The notes: generated by a model from the sequence alone, not told the origin. A stretch of 64,000 nucleotides of DNA from Saccharopolyspora sp. SCSIO 74807 (GCF_037023755.1 NZ_CP146100.1:6354501-6418500), one strand, 5' to 3'. Shown: positions 25,770 to 35,503, counted from the first letter of the stretch. Made by a program: numbers and translations.

Positions 25770-26888
25770 GTGCCTGAAGGAACCACCGCCCCAGCACGCA
25801 CTGCCTCGGGCACGAAGAGCCGCCGCAAGATCAGCTGGGACCTCGTGCGGGCCGGCTGCGTGCTGCTGGTGATGCTCTACCACGCGACTTTCCTCGGTGT
25901 GTACCTGCACCCCGAGCTGATCCCGCGCAAGATCGCGTTCCCGTACCAGGTGGGCGCGAGCCTGCTGCTGGTGATCTCGGCCTACTTCGCGTGCGTGACG
26001 ATCGGGCGCGGTACGACGCTGCGTTACTGGTGGGGGCGGATCGCGCGGCTGCTGCCGCCGTTCATCGGCGCCGTGCTGGTCATCTTCCTGCTGACCCGGC
26101 TCGCCGCGATCGAGGGCTGGTTCTGGCCCACCTGGTACGACCTGACCTGGAACCTGCTCATGCTGTGGAACTGGCGACCGGCGGACTACGCGTTCATCGA
26201 CGGGTCGCACTGGACGGTTCCGCTGCAGCTCATGGGGTTCACCGCGGCCGCAGTGCTGTACCGCAGCCGATGGGGGCACGGGCGGCGGATCCTGGTGGTG
26301 TTGTGGGCGGCAGTGCTGGTGCCGATGGCGCAGTGGCCGCTGCGGGTCTCCCAACCGCCGGAGCTGTACCGCACGATCGTCGACGGGATCGGCGTGCACC
26401 GCTGGCACCTGTTCGTGGTGGGCGTGGCGATCTGGCTGTGGTCGACCAAGCGGATCAGCTGGCCGCACTTCGCCGCGCTGCTCGGCTTCTGCATGATCGG
26501 ACAAGCGCTGCACAACTACGCCGAAACGCCGGAGGGACTGGTCGCCGACTGGGGCTCGACCGTGGCGGTGTGCATCGGGATGGTCGTGATCGCGTTGACC
26601 GCACGCGGGCCGGACTGGAACAAGGTGGTCTCGGGACGGCCGGCGCGGGCCGTGCAGTGGTTCGCCGGGATCTCCTACGGCGTGTTCCTGACCCACCAGA
26701 GCGTCGGCTACCTGGTCTCGCGCGAGCTCCAAGACCTCGGTTTCGGGCCGACGCTGCAAACCGCGGGGTTCCTCGTCACCGGTGTGTTGCTGGGCTGGGC
26801 GCTGACCAAGGTCGTGGAACGGCCGATGCACCGCTGGCTGATGAAGGGCTTCGACCGGCTGGCCGCCCGGCGGACCGCTCAGGCTTGA
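25770..26888 (+). CDS. Membrane acyltransferase (OafA/acyltransferase-3 family)
   Basis: This multispanning membrane protein (about 372 residues, ten or so hydrophobic segments) belongs to the acyltransferase-3 family, which transfers acyl groups to sugars or other envelope molecules. The N-terminal SWDLVRAGCVLLVMLYHATF contains the family's conserved arginine and the catalytic-type histidine. Later motifs include GDSHWTVPLQ-like HWTVPLQLMGF and SYGVFLTHQSV. GTG 25770 was chosen on the -10 spacing; GTG 25761 is a close alternative. The gene is divergent from hypF and ends 1 nt before a convergent peptidase gene. Its substrate is unknown, and no link to the hydrogenase is apparent. Confidence 0.85.
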   Translation: MPEGTTAPARTASGTKSRRKISWDLVRAGCVLLVMLYHATFLGVYLHPELIPRKIAFPYQVGASLLLVISAYFACVTIGRGTTLRYWWGRIARLLPPFIGAVLVIFLLTRLAAIEGWFWPTWYDLTWNLLMLWNWRPADYAFIDGSHWTVPLQLMGFTAAAVLYRSRWGHGRRILVVLWAAVLVPMAQWPLRVSQPPELYRTIVDGIGVHRWHLFVVGVAIWLWSTKRISWPHFAALLGFCMIGQALHNYAETPEGLVADWGSTVAVCIGMVVIALTARGPDWNKVVSGRPARAVQWFAGISYGVFLTHQSVGYLVSRELQDLGFGPTLQTAGFLVTGVLLGWALTKVVERPMHRWLMKGFDRLAARRTAQA

Positions 26889-26889
26889 A

Positions 26890-28254
26890 CTAGCGGGGCA
26901 TCCGCGGCACGACCGGACGGTCCAGTTCGGTGTGGAGCGGAGCAGGTGGCCGCTCGACACCCGCCCACCGACGCACCGTCCCCTCGGCCTCGGCGCGTTG
27001 CTGCGGCGGCAGGTTCTCGATCTTCGAGCCGTGGTTGCCACCGGGCACGGTGTAGCGGTAGGAATCCCGGCTTCCCGGACCGAGACGGAACGGCTCCGCG
27101 CTCCACGGGTCGTTGCCGCCGTTGACGAACATCAACTCCGAACCGCGCCCGCGAACCCAGGCGTCCACCCGCGCCATCGCGCCCGGGCGGAAACTCATCT
27201 CGATCTCCCGCGGGACGAAATCGCGCGGCCTGCCGATCTCCGGGTCGTGCAGCAGGTCCGCCAGCGGCTCGTGCGAGATGTCCTGCCAGCCGAGCTGGGT
27301 GCCCGCCTGGTAGTAGTACGGCACGTAGGAGTCCAAGCCCTGATCGGTGTAGGTGCCGAACTGCACCGTCTCGTCGAAGAAGGCGTACAGGGCGTCCGTG
27401 CTCGCCGACGGCGCGGGAATCTTCGGGCAGTCCTGCTGGCCGCGGTACTGCCAGAACGCGAACGGGGCATCCACGACCACCGCCTCCAGCGCACGGTCCA
27501 CGTCGCCGACGATCCGATCGAAGGTCATGCCACGGGACTCGGCGTAGGCCGCGTACTTCGCGCGCATCTCGTCGCGACGCAGCAACGCCTCCCGCTGCGC
27601 CGTCGTCAGCGCGCGGCGGCACGCCGGATCGGAACCGACGTTCGCGAGGAACTCGTCGTAGCGGTCGTCGTCATTGTCCACGTCGTTCGGCGCGACATAA
27701 GCGATCGTTGCGGCGACGTCACGCGGGTAGAAGTGGCGGTGGTAGACCGCGGTCATCCCGCCCTTGCTCGCGCCCGTGGTCAGCCAGTGGGCCGAGTAGA
27801 CCGAACGCAGCGCCTCGATCACCCGGTGCTCGTCGGTCGCCGACTGCCAGATGTCCAGATCGGTCCAGTCCGCGGGCTCCGGGCGGGACGGGGTGAAGAA
27901 GCGGTGTTCCAAGGACACCTGGTTGCCGTCCACCAACCGTGTCGGCTCGGCCCGCGTCGGCTGCTCCGGCAGGTCGTAGCCGGTGGTGTGGGCGACCGTG
28001 GGGCGGTCGAAACCGCGGTGCAACAGGGTGAGGCGCTGGACGAAACCGCCTCGTTCCGGATGGTGGTGATCGGCCGGTTGCGCGAAACCCAGATCCAGCA
28101 GGCGGAAGCCGGACTCGGTGGGCCGCTCGCCGAACACCGTCAGGCCGGGCACCGATTCCAGGCGAATCCGCAGCTCATCCACGGGTTGTGCCGCGGCCGG
28201 CATCCCGGCGAGCAACATGCACCCGGCCACTACCGCTGCCAGCCAGCCACGCAC
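26890..28254 (-). CDS. Secreted S37-type tripeptidyl aminopeptidase
   Basis: This is an exported serine peptidase of 454 residues. A signal peptide (RGWLAAVVAGCMLLAGMPAAAQ) precedes an alpha/beta-hydrolase-like domain with a nucleophile elbow at Ser163 (TTGASKGGMT) and candidate Asp and His in NGGNDPW and PGGNHGSK. The spacing matches the Streptomyces PS-10 (S37) family, which removes N-terminal proline-containing tripeptides. The GTG start follows GGGGAGG. It is convergent with the acyltransferase gene and likely acts in extracellular peptide use. Confidence 0.85.
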   Translation of the reverse strand: MRGWLAAVVAGCMLLAGMPAAAQPVDELRIRLESVPGLTVFGERPTESGFRLLDLGFAQPADHHHPERGGFVQRLTLLHRGFDRPTVAHTTGYDLPEQPTRAEPTRLVDGNQVSLEHRFFTPSRPEPADWTDLDIWQSATDEHRVIEALRSVYSAHWLTTGASKGGMTAVYHRHFYPRDVAATIAYVAPNDVDNDDDRYDEFLANVGSDPACRRALTTAQREALLRRDEMRAKYAAYAESRGMTFDRIVGDVDRALEAVVVDAPFAFWQYRGQQDCPKIPAPSASTDALYAFFDETVQFGTYTDQGLDSYVPYYYQAGTQLGWQDISHEPLADLLHDPEIGRPRDFVPREIEMSFRPGAMARVDAWVRGRGSELMFVNGGNDPWSAEPFRLGPGSRDSYRYTVPGGNHGSKIENLPPQQRAEAEGTVRRWAGVERPPAPLHTELDRPVVPRMPR

Positions 28255-28484
28255 CGCGCCTCCCCATGACCATCGATCACGACGAACCTAATGGGTAACG
28301 GATCGGCACAACACCCGCGGAAGACGTGGCCGGGCAGCCGTCGCGGCAGGCCGAGCTGCGCGCCGGCCGCCGAGGCCGGGCCGTCCGAGCTGACGACCCG
28401 GGCCTCGTGGACCTCGGCCTGCGGACGCACCAGCGCGCCCCGAGCTCAGGCACACCAGCGGAGATCGCCCGCGCGGGTGGTGGT

Positions 28485-29489
28485 TCAGCGGGAGCTGGCC
28501 GACCCCGCCTCGGCGTTCGCGGCGACCGCTGGCTCCGGTGCCTCGGCCGCCTCCGCCTCGGCCGCCTTCGCCGTGAGGCCGCGCTGGCGGGGAACATCCA
28601 CCTCCTGGTCATCGCCGAGCAGATCGTCGTGCACGACACCGGCGACGTAGGAGTCCCCCGCCTCGGAGTCCGCGTCCGACTCCACCGCGGTCAAGAACGG
28701 CTCGGCGTCGGCCATGATCTGCTGGGCCGCCCGCACCCGCTTGGCCAGGTCCTGCCGCATCCGCAGCATCGCCTCCGAGTGCTCGTCGGCGCGGCGGAGC
28801 CGGCGCTCCGACTCGGCGGTGGCCTCCACGACTCGGCGCTGCGCCTCGGCACGGCTGCGCTGCTCGCGCTCGGCCTGGACCCTGGTGGCCTCCTCGCGGC
28901 GTGCCGCCATGGAGATCTCGAAATCGTTCTCCACCTGGGTGCGCCGGGCCTCCGCCTCGTTGTCCAGCTTGCGGCGGTGCGCCTCGGCCTCGCGCGCCAT
29001 GTGCTGGATGTCCCGGCGGGTCTCGGCCAGCGCCTCGTTGCGCTGCGTCTCCGACTGCCTGCGCCACTGGTCGGCCTCGGCGACCAGGTTCTCGTAACGG
29101 GTACGCAGCTCAGCGGCGGACTGCTCGGCGCGCGCCCACTCGTGCTCGGACGCCGCCTGCGCGGACGACACGACCTCCGCGGCCTCGTCGTGGGCCAGCC
29201 GCACCATCCGGCGCATCCGGTCGGACAGCGCCGTCTCCTCGATCGGCGTGCGGCAGACCGCGTCGTACTGCTCGCGCAGCTGCTCGATCTCGGCACGCGC
29301 CTGCTCCAGCTCCGCCGAGAGGTCCGCGACCTGGCTCAACGCCGCGTCGCGATCCTCGGTGAGCATCCGGACCTCGGCATCGGTCTGCTGGATGTAGAAC
29401 CGGACCTGCGAACGGCGGTAGCCGTACCAGACGGTGTCGAAATCGGACTTCAGCGGTACCAGGTCACGATCTTCGTTGTTGTAGCCCAC
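28485..29489 (-). CDS. Long coiled-coil protein, DivIVA-like
   Basis: The product is a 334-residue, highly charged protein that is almost entirely heptad-like coiled coil (about residues 30-270) and ends in a low-complexity Ala/Glu tail. The start VGYNNEDRDLVPLKSDFDTVW was chosen because GGGGTGAG precedes GTG 29489. Its short N-terminal segment (PLKSDFDTVWYGYRRSQVRF) is reminiscent of DivIVA/Wag31 membrane-targeting regions, which contain GYRxxQV. Such proteins organise polar growth or cytoskeleton in actinobacteria. No enzymatic domain is seen, and the exact role is unknown. Confidence 0.75.
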   Translation of the reverse strand: MGYNNEDRDLVPLKSDFDTVWYGYRRSQVRFYIQQTDAEVRMLTEDRDAALSQVADLSAELEQARAEIEQLREQYDAVCRTPIEETALSDRMRRMVRLAHDEAAEVVSSAQAASEHEWARAEQSAAELRTRYENLVAEADQWRRQSETQRNEALAETRRDIQHMAREAEAHRRKLDNEAEARRTQVENDFEISMAARREEATRVQAEREQRSRAEAQRRVVEATAESERRLRRADEHSEAMLRMRQDLAKRVRAAQQIMADAEPFLTAVESDADSEAGDSYVAGVVHDDLLGDDQEVDVPRQRGLTAKAAEAEAAEAPEPAVAANAEAGSASSR

Positions 29490-29827
29490 GGTCTCACCCC
29501 ATTGATCATCAGTTGTTCTGCTGGGAGCGAGCCACGCCCCGACGCGGCAAAATCCGTTGTACACCCGCGAAAGCCTTCGGCGATGTGCTCCGCCGGGAGG
29601 AACCGGCGAACCCCGGACGCCACTTGCGCGACATTGCCGCGACGAGCCTGCCGACCGGAAAGATCACGCCGGACCTCACCGGCAGGCGCCGCCGGGCAAC
29701 GGTGTCACGGATCGCTGAGTGCATTGTCCACCCCGACCGCGCATAAGATCAACTGTTTGAATTTCCGAAACCCGCGGGACATCCTCGGTCGGCCGCCCCG
29801 CCACCGAGGCCGAAAACCGTTGCGGCG
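29490..29827. other. 338-bp gap upstream of the coiled-coil gene
   Basis: The stretch lies between two minus-strand genes and must hold the coiled-coil gene's promoter. It includes an AT-richer patch around 29740-29770, unusual for this genome. No gene, repeat or clear promoter hexamer pair was found. Confidence 0.5.
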
Positions 29828-30397
29828 TCAGCGATTTGCGGCAGGCGCCAGCACGCGCCGGAAAGTGGTTTCGATTTCATCTCGACTCGGCACCGACTCC
29901 CGGACGACGCCTTGCAGCAACAAGCCGCAAAAAAGCGCCGACAGTGCACGGCCCGTCACCGAATCGGTATAGCACGTGAACAGCTCCACCAGCTCCGCGT
30001 CCCACTCGTTGCTGACGTGCGCCAACGCGGGCCGGTGCAACGCGGCCATGTAGAGCTCGTGTTGCACGACAGTGCGCGAACGTTGCGGGCCGAGGTAGCG
30101 CAGTATGAGATCACCGAGCGCGGCGGCCAAGTCGTCCTCGCCGGACAGCGAGTTCGCCCACGCGCGCAGCTCGGCGACGTCGTCCTGCGCGGACTGGCGC
30201 AACGCCTCCGCGAGCAAATCGTCGAGCGTCCGGAAGTAGTACGTCGTCGATCCGAGCGGCACGCCGGCGGCAGCCGCGACAGCGCGGTGCGTGAGCTTCT
30301 CGATCCCCCGCTCGGCCACGACGTCGATCGCCGCCCTGGCGATGCGCTCCCTCCTCGCCGGATCCTTGCGGCGCGTCGCAGCCCCCGTCGACACCAT
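29828..30397 (-). CDS. TetR family regulator, likely repressor of the bet genes
   Basis: This 189-residue regulator has an N-terminal TetR HTH (ARAAIDVVAERGIEKLTHRA, then GVPLGSTTYYFRTLDDLLAEAL) and an all-helical ligand-binding domain. It is divergent from betB across a 269-bp gap containing a pair of TGTACA palindromes. By position it would play the part of BetI, the choline-sensing repressor. Sequence alone does not prove choline binding. Confidence 0.82.
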   Translation of the reverse strand: MVSTGAATRRKDPARRERIARAAIDVVAERGIEKLTHRAVAAAAGVPLGSTTYYFRTLDDLLAEALRQSAQDDVAELRAWANSLSGEDDLAAALGDLILRYLGPQRSRTVVQHELYMAALHRPALAHVSNEWDAELVELFTCYTDSVTGRALSALFCGLLLQGVVRESVPSRDEIETTFRRVLAPAANR

Positions 30398-30514
30398 GCG
30401 GCAAGCCTGCCACGAAACGTCCTCGCAGCGTTGCGGCCCACATCACGCTGCGTGCGTTTCCCCTGCGCACGATCCTGAAGTGAGCGCCGAAACGCGAGCC
30501 CCGAACCACGATGA

Positions 30515-30528
30515 TGTACAGATGTACA
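30515..30528. promoter_or_regulatory. Candidate operator in the tetR-betB intergenic region
   Basis: TGTACA-GA-TGTACA consists of two self-palindromic hexamers at 8-bp spacing. It lies just upstream of a TAGGGT -10-like hexamer (30539-30544), in the -35 region of betB. It is a plausible binding site for the divergent TetR protein. Confidence 0.45.
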
Positions 30529-30666
30529 CGACCGGTGCTAGGGTCCTCCGGCAGCGCCGCCGCAGGGCACCGACGTCCCGGCCAGGCGCGCCCCGACGCC
30601 GACCGCACCGGCGCGCCGCGGAAGAGCCCGCGCAAACCCGCCACGCAGCCAACTACAGGGACACCC

Positions 30667-32157
30667 ATGTCGAACGACGAAAGCCCGAACACGCTGTTCA
30701 TCGACGGAACCTGGCAACCCGCAGGCGCCGGCGGCGTGCGCGAAATCCGCAGCCCCGCCGACGGCACCCTCGTCACCACCGTCTCCGAAGGCGACCGGAA
30801 CGACACCGAACGGGCCATCCACGCCGCCCGCCGGACCTTCGACGACGGCACCTGGGCGAACACCTCCGCATGGGACCGCGGTGACCTGCTGCTGCGCGTC
30901 AGCGACATCCTGGTGCGCGACCAAGCCGAATTCGCCCGCGCCGAATCCGGCGACACCGGCAAACGCCTGGTGGAGAGCGAACAGGACATGGCCGACATCG
31001 CCGCCTGCTTCCGCTACTTCGGCAAACTCGCCGGGATCAACGGCGGCGACGTGGTCGACACCGGCTCGCCCGACTCGTTCAGCCGCGTGCGCTACGAACC
31101 CGTCGGCGTCTGCGGCATGATCACGCCCTGGAACTTCCCGCTGCTGCAGGTCGCGTGGAAGGTCGCGCCCGCGATCGCCGCAGGCGACACCTTCGTGCTC
31201 AAACCCAGCGAGCTCACGCCCAGCACCGCGATCCTGCTGATGCGCGCGCTCGACGAAGCAGGGCTGCCCGCAGGCGTGGGCAACCTCGTGCTCGGCAGCG
31301 GGCCGGAAACCGGCGCGCTGCTGGCCGAACACCGCGACATCGACCTCATCTCGTTCACCGGCGGACTGCACACCGGCCGGTCCATCGCGGCCTCCGCCGC
31401 AGCCACCGTCAAGAAGGTCGCCCTCGAACTCGGCGGGAAGAACCCCAACGTGGTCTTCGCCGACGCCGACTTCGACACCGCCGTCGACTACGCGCTGATG
31501 GCCGTGTTCCTGCACTCCGGGCAAGTGTGCTCCGCCGGGGCGCGACTCGTCGTGCAAGACGACATCCACGACGAGTTCGTCGACGAACTCGTGCGGCGAA
31601 CCGAGAAGATCCGCATCGGCGGGCCCTACGACGAAGACGCCGAAACCGGGCCGCTGATCTCCGCCGCACACCTCGAGAAAGTTTCCGCGCACGTGGCCAA
31701 GGCCGTGGAAGAAGGCGCTGTGCTGCGCACCGGCGGGCGCCGCCCCGAAGGCGAGCGCTACGCCAACGGGCACTACTACCTGCCGACCGTGCTCGACGAA
31801 GTCGCGCAAGGCAGCTACGCCGTCACCGAAGAATCCTTCGGGCCCGTGCTCACCGTGGAACGCTTCACCGACGAAGACGACGCCGTGCGCATCGCCAACG
31901 ACACGCACTACGGGCTCGCCGGCGCGGTGTTCAGCAGCGACGTGAGCAAAGCCCAGCGCGTCGCGCACCGGCTGCGGCACGGCACCGTGTGGATCAACGA
32001 CTTCCACCCATACCTGCCCCAAGCCGAATGGGGCGGCTACAAACAATCCGGCATCGGCCGCGAACTCGGACGCGCCGGGCTCGGCGAATACCAGGAGGCC
32101 AAGCACATCCATCAAAACCTGCGCCCGCAGCCGCCGCGGTGGTTCGACGGCCGCTGA
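30667..32157 (+). CDS. betB: Betaine-aldehyde dehydrogenase
   Basis: This NAD(P)-dependent aldehyde dehydrogenase (496 residues) is expected to oxidise betaine aldehyde to glycine betaine, a compatible solute. It has the catalytic thiol Cys288 (HSGQVCSAGARL), the general base Glu254 (ALELGGKNP), the cofactor-site motif TPWNFPLLQVAWKVAPA and the ESFGPVLTVERF region. Together with a GMC oxidoreductase and a permease downstream, this forms a choline oxidation module. Other aldehydes remain possible, since ALDH substrate prediction is uncertain. Confidence 0.85.
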   Translation: MSNDESPNTLFIDGTWQPAGAGGVREIRSPADGTLVTTVSEGDRNDTERAIHAARRTFDDGTWANTSAWDRGDLLLRVSDILVRDQAEFARAESGDTGKRLVESEQDMADIAACFRYFGKLAGINGGDVVDTGSPDSFSRVRYEPVGVCGMITPWNFPLLQVAWKVAPAIAAGDTFVLKPSELTPSTAILLMRALDEAGLPAGVGNLVLGSGPETGALLAEHRDIDLISFTGGLHTGRSIAASAAATVKKVALELGGKNPNVVFADADFDTAVDYALMAVFLHSGQVCSAGARLVVQDDIHDEFVDELVRRTEKIRIGGPYDEDAETGPLISAAHLEKVSAHVAKAVEEGAVLRTGGRRPEGERYANGHYYLPTVLDEVAQGSYAVTEESFGPVLTVERFTDEDDAVRIANDTHYGLAGAVFSSDVSKAQRVAHRLRHGTVWINDFHPYLPQAEWGGYKQSGIGRELGRAGLGEYQEAKHIHQNLRPQPPRWFDGR

Positions 32158-32250
32158 CCGGGGGCAGGCACAAACCCATACTGCGCAACAACCACCCGCC
32201 GCTCGGCCCCGCAGCCCGCGGGACACCGAGCGCGGGAAAGGAGTTCGGGC

Positions 32251-33783
32251 ATGAGCGCGCCCACCGGGGACGCCGAGCTCAGCGAGTTCGGCTACACCAA
32301 CAAACTGAAAAGATCCCTCGGCGGCTTCCACACCTTCGCCGCAGGAATCAGCTACATCTCGGTGCTGACCGGCACCTTCCAGCTCTCCTACTTCGGATTG
32401 TCGTCCGGAGGACCCGCCTACTGGTGGTCCTGGCCGCTGGTGTTCTTCGGCCAGCTGATGGTGGCGTTGAGCTTCGCCGAACTGGCCTCGCACTACCCCA
32501 TCGCCGGATCGATCTACAACTGGTCGAAAAAGCTCGGGGGCAAACACGTGGCCTGGCTGGCCGGCTGGATGATGCTGCTGGCGTCGATCGTTTCCATCGC
32601 CGCCACCGCACTCGCCTACCAGCACACGCTCCCGCAAATATGGGGCGCTTTCCAAATCATCGGTAACGGGAGCGGAACCAGCGAAGCCGCCAACGGCGTG
32701 CTGCTCGCGACGATGCTGATCGTGTTCACCACGCTGGTCAACGCTTTCGGCGTGAAACTCATGGCGCGGATCAACAGCGCCGGGGTGACCATCGAACTGA
32801 TCGCGGCCGTGCTGCTGATCCTGTTCCTGGCCGTGGCCGCGACCCGCGGGCCGGACGTCGTGCTCGAAACGCAGAACACCGGAAGCACCAACCCGCACGG
32901 ATACCTCGGCGCGTTCCTCGTCGCCGCGCTCGCGTCGTCCTACGTGATGTACGGGTTCGACACCGCCTCGTCCCTCGGCGAAGAATCGATCAACCCGCAT
33001 CGGAACGCGCCCAAAGCCATTCTGCGATCGCTGATCGCATCGTTCGTGCTCGGCGGGCTGATCATCCTGCTGGCGCTGATGGCCGCCAGAGACCTCAACG
33101 CGCCGGAGCTGACCGAAGTCGGCCTCCAGTTCGTGCTCACCGACTCGCTCGGACCACTCATCGGACGGTTGTTCCTGCTCGTGGTGTTCGTGGCGATCAC
33201 CGTGTGCGTGCTCGCGGTGCACACCGCGGCCATCCGCATCGCATTCGCCATGGCGCGGGACAACGCACTGCCCGGCGGGTCGAAACTCGCACGAGTCAGC
33301 CCACGCTTTCAGACGCCGGTCGTACCGGCCATCGTCATCGGCGTCATCGCAGTGGCGCTGCTGGTCGTCAACATCGGGCAACCGCAGATCTTCTCCGCCG
33401 TCACCAGCCTCGCGATCATCCTCATCTACGTGTCGTACCTGCTGGTGACCATCCCCATGCTGGTCGCCCGCCTGCGCGGCGAATGGTCCTCCCGGAAGCA
33501 GGAAGGCCGATTCACCCTCGGGCGGTGGGGACTGCCCGTGAACGTGCTCGCGGTGCTGTGGGGAATCGGGATGACCACCAACCTCGCCTGGCCGCGGCGC
33601 GACGTCTACAACGCCGAACCGCCCTACCACTGGTACCTGCAGTGGAGCTCCGTGCTGTTCGTCGGCATCGCCGCGCTCGGCGGATTCGCCTACTACTGGT
33701 TCGTGCAGCGACACCGCGTCGGCGTGCTCGCCGACCACGCGGCCACGGGCGACACCGATACGACCAAGTCCGCACTGTCCTGA
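32251..33783 (+). CDS. APC superfamily permease (probable choline/amine uptake)
   Basis: This 510-residue transporter has about twelve membrane segments. The family's first-helix motif is visible (FHTFAAGISYISVLTGTFQL), as is GEESINPHRNAPKAI in the middle, typical of amino-acid/amine APC permeases. It lies between betB and betA with short gaps and GGAAAGGAG before its ATG, so it probably imports the pathway's substrate (choline or a similar quaternary amine). Amino-acid or GABA-type substrates cannot be excluded. Confidence 0.82.
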   Translation: MSAPTGDAELSEFGYTNKLKRSLGGFHTFAAGISYISVLTGTFQLSYFGLSSGGPAYWWSWPLVFFGQLMVALSFAELASHYPIAGSIYNWSKKLGGKHVAWLAGWMMLLASIVSIAATALAYQHTLPQIWGAFQIIGNGSGTSEAANGVLLATMLIVFTTLVNAFGVKLMARINSAGVTIELIAAVLLILFLAVAATRGPDVVLETQNTGSTNPHGYLGAFLVAALASSYVMYGFDTASSLGEESINPHRNAPKAILRSLIASFVLGGLIILLALMAARDLNAPELTEVGLQFVLTDSLGPLIGRLFLLVVFVAITVCVLAVHTAAIRIAFAMARDNALPGGSKLARVSPRFQTPVVPAIVIGVIAVALLVVNIGQPQIFSAVTSLAIILIYVSYLLVTIPMLVARLRGEWSSRKQEGRFTLGRWGLPVNVLAVLWGIGMTTNLAWPRRDVYNAEPPYHWYLQWSSVLFVGIAALGGFAYYWFVQRHRVGVLADHAATGDTDTTKSALS

Positions 33784-33802
33784 AGGGAACGGAGCTGAGA
33801 CC

Positions 33803-35356
33803 ATGGCCGAAGAATTCGACTACGTCGTGGTGGGCGGCGGAAGCGCAGGCGCCGCGCTGGCGGCTCGCCTTTCCGAAGACCCCGGCACCACCGTTTGCCT
33901 GCTCGAAGCCGGACCATCCGATGTCGGGGACAAAGCCATCCTCGAACTCGACCGGTGGATGGCGCTGCTCGAATCCGGCTACGACTGGGATTACCTCGTC
34001 GAACCGCAAGAGCAAGGCAACTCCTACATGCGGCACGCCCGTGCCCGCGTGCTCGGCGGCTGCTCCTCGCACAACTCGTGCATCGCGTTCTGGGCGCCCG
34101 CCGAAGACCTCGACGAATGGGAACGGATGGGCGCCACCGGATGGGGCGCCAGCGACGTCTTCCCGCTGTACAAGAGGCTCGAGACCAACGACGGACCAGG
34201 CGACCACCACGGGCGCAGCGGGCCGGTGAACATTCGCAGCGTTCCGCCCAACGACCCGTCCGGGGTTGCGCTGCTGCAAGCCTGCGAACAAGCGGGCATC
34301 CCGACGACCGAATTCAACTCGGGACGCACCGTCACGCACGGCGCGAACTGGTTCCAGATCAACGCGCGGGAAGACGGCACGCGGTCGTCGTCTTCGGTGT
34401 CCTACCTGCACCCGATCATGGGCAGGCGGCCGAACCTCGAGGTGCGCACCGAAGTGCGGGCCAAAAAGGTCGAGTTCGACGGGAAGCGGGCGACCGGGAT
34501 CGCCTACCTCGACCCCGACCTCGTCCACACCCGCACGGTGCGCGCCCGGCAAGAAGTGGTGCTGTCCTCCGGGGCCATCGACACGCCCAAGCTGCTGATG
34601 CTGTCCGGAATCGGGCCGGGCGAACACCTGCGGGAAGTCGGGATCGACGTGCTCGTCGACTCACCCGGCGTCGGATCCAACCTCCAGGACCATCCCGAAG
34701 GCGTCATCGGATGGGACGCGAAGCAGCCGATGGTCACCGAATCCACGCAATGGTGGGAGATCGGCATCTTCACCACCACCGAAGCCGGCCTGAACCGACC
34801 CGACCTGATGTTCCACTACGGTTCGGTGCCGTTTGACATGCACACCATGCGGCAGGGATACCCGACGACGGAGAACGGCTTCTGCCTGACGCCGAACGTC
34901 ACCCGCAGCCGCTCGATCGGCAACGTCCGGTTGCGCACTCGAGATTTCCGGGACAAGCCGAAGGTCGACCCCCGGTACTTCACCGACCCGCACGACATCA
35001 GGGTCATGACCGAGGGCATCAAACTCGCGCGGAAGATCGTCTCGCAGCAGGCGATGCACGAATGGGCCGGTTCCGAACTGCACCCAGGCCCCGATGTACG
35101 CAGCGACGACGAGATCGCTGACTACATCAGGAAGACGCACAACACCGTCTACCACCCCGCGGCTTCGGTGCCGATGGGCGCGGCCGACGACCAGAACGCG
35201 CCGCTGGACGCACGCCTGCGGGTCAAGGGCGTCGACGGTCTGCGCGTCGCTGATGCCTCCGCGATGCCGTTCCTGGTCGCGGTGAACCCAAACATCACCA
35301 CGATGGCCATCGGCGAGAAGTGCTCCGACATGCTCAAGGAGGACAACGCCGGCTGA
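33803..35356 (+). CDS. betA: GMC oxidoreductase, probable choline dehydrogenase
   Basis: This flavoprotein (517 residues) of the glucose-methanol-choline family is expected to oxidise choline to betaine aldehyde. It has the N-terminal FAD-binding motif FDYVVVGGGSAGAALAARLS and an ADP-binding glutamate (LLEAGPSD). The GMC signature (RVLGGCSSHNSCIAFWAP) is present, as is the C-terminal catalytic histidine region (YHPAASVPMG, VNPNITTMAIGEK). It is 20 nt behind the permease and last in the bet operon, followed by a strong hairpin. Related alcohols are possible substrates. Confidence 0.83.
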   Translation: MAEEFDYVVVGGGSAGAALAARLSEDPGTTVCLLEAGPSDVGDKAILELDRWMALLESGYDWDYLVEPQEQGNSYMRHARARVLGGCSSHNSCIAFWAPAEDLDEWERMGATGWGASDVFPLYKRLETNDGPGDHHGRSGPVNIRSVPPNDPSGVALLQACEQAGIPTTEFNSGRTVTHGANWFQINAREDGTRSSSSVSYLHPIMGRRPNLEVRTEVRAKKVEFDGKRATGIAYLDPDLVHTRTVRARQEVVLSSGAIDTPKLLMLSGIGPGEHLREVGIDVLVDSPGVGSNLQDHPEGVIGWDAKQPMVTESTQWWEIGIFTTTEAGLNRPDLMFHYGSVPFDMHTMRQGYPTTENGFCLTPNVTRSRSIGNVRLRTRDFRDKPKVDPRYFTDPHDIRVMTEGIKLARKIVSQQAMHEWAGSELHPGPDVRSDDEIADYIRKTHNTVYHPAASVPMGAADDQNAPLDARLRVKGVDGLRVADASAMPFLVAVNPNITTMAIGEKCSDMLKEDNAG

Positions 35357-35373
35357 ACCCGTGGTGATCTTGC

Positions 35374-35410
35374 AGCGGTCCCTCCAGCCCCCCGTTCTGG
35401 AGGGACCGCT
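35374..35410 (+). terminator. Terminator of the bet operon
   Basis: A perfect 14-bp inverted repeat (AGCGGTCCCTCCAG at 35374-35387, complement 35397-35410) with a 9-nt loop starts 18 nt after the betA stop codon. It probably works in both directions against the convergent HNH gene. Confidence 0.8.
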
Positions 35411-35503
35411 TGCTTGCCATCGCCCAGCCCGCGAACGTCAGCGACCGCGGACATCCCGAATGGCGCACCATCCGGTGGATGGTGCGCCGCGGGCGTTCCG
35501 CAG

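Noticed and set aside
28308-28484. Possible additional gene or terminator between the peptidase and coiled-coil genes
   Set aside because: No start/ribosome-site combination or convincing stem was found. GC-rich palindromic words here are expected by composition.
30538-33804. A 1088-codon minus-strand open frame opposite betB and the permease
   Set aside because: The composition is shadow-like, and both plus-strand genes have complete family motifs.
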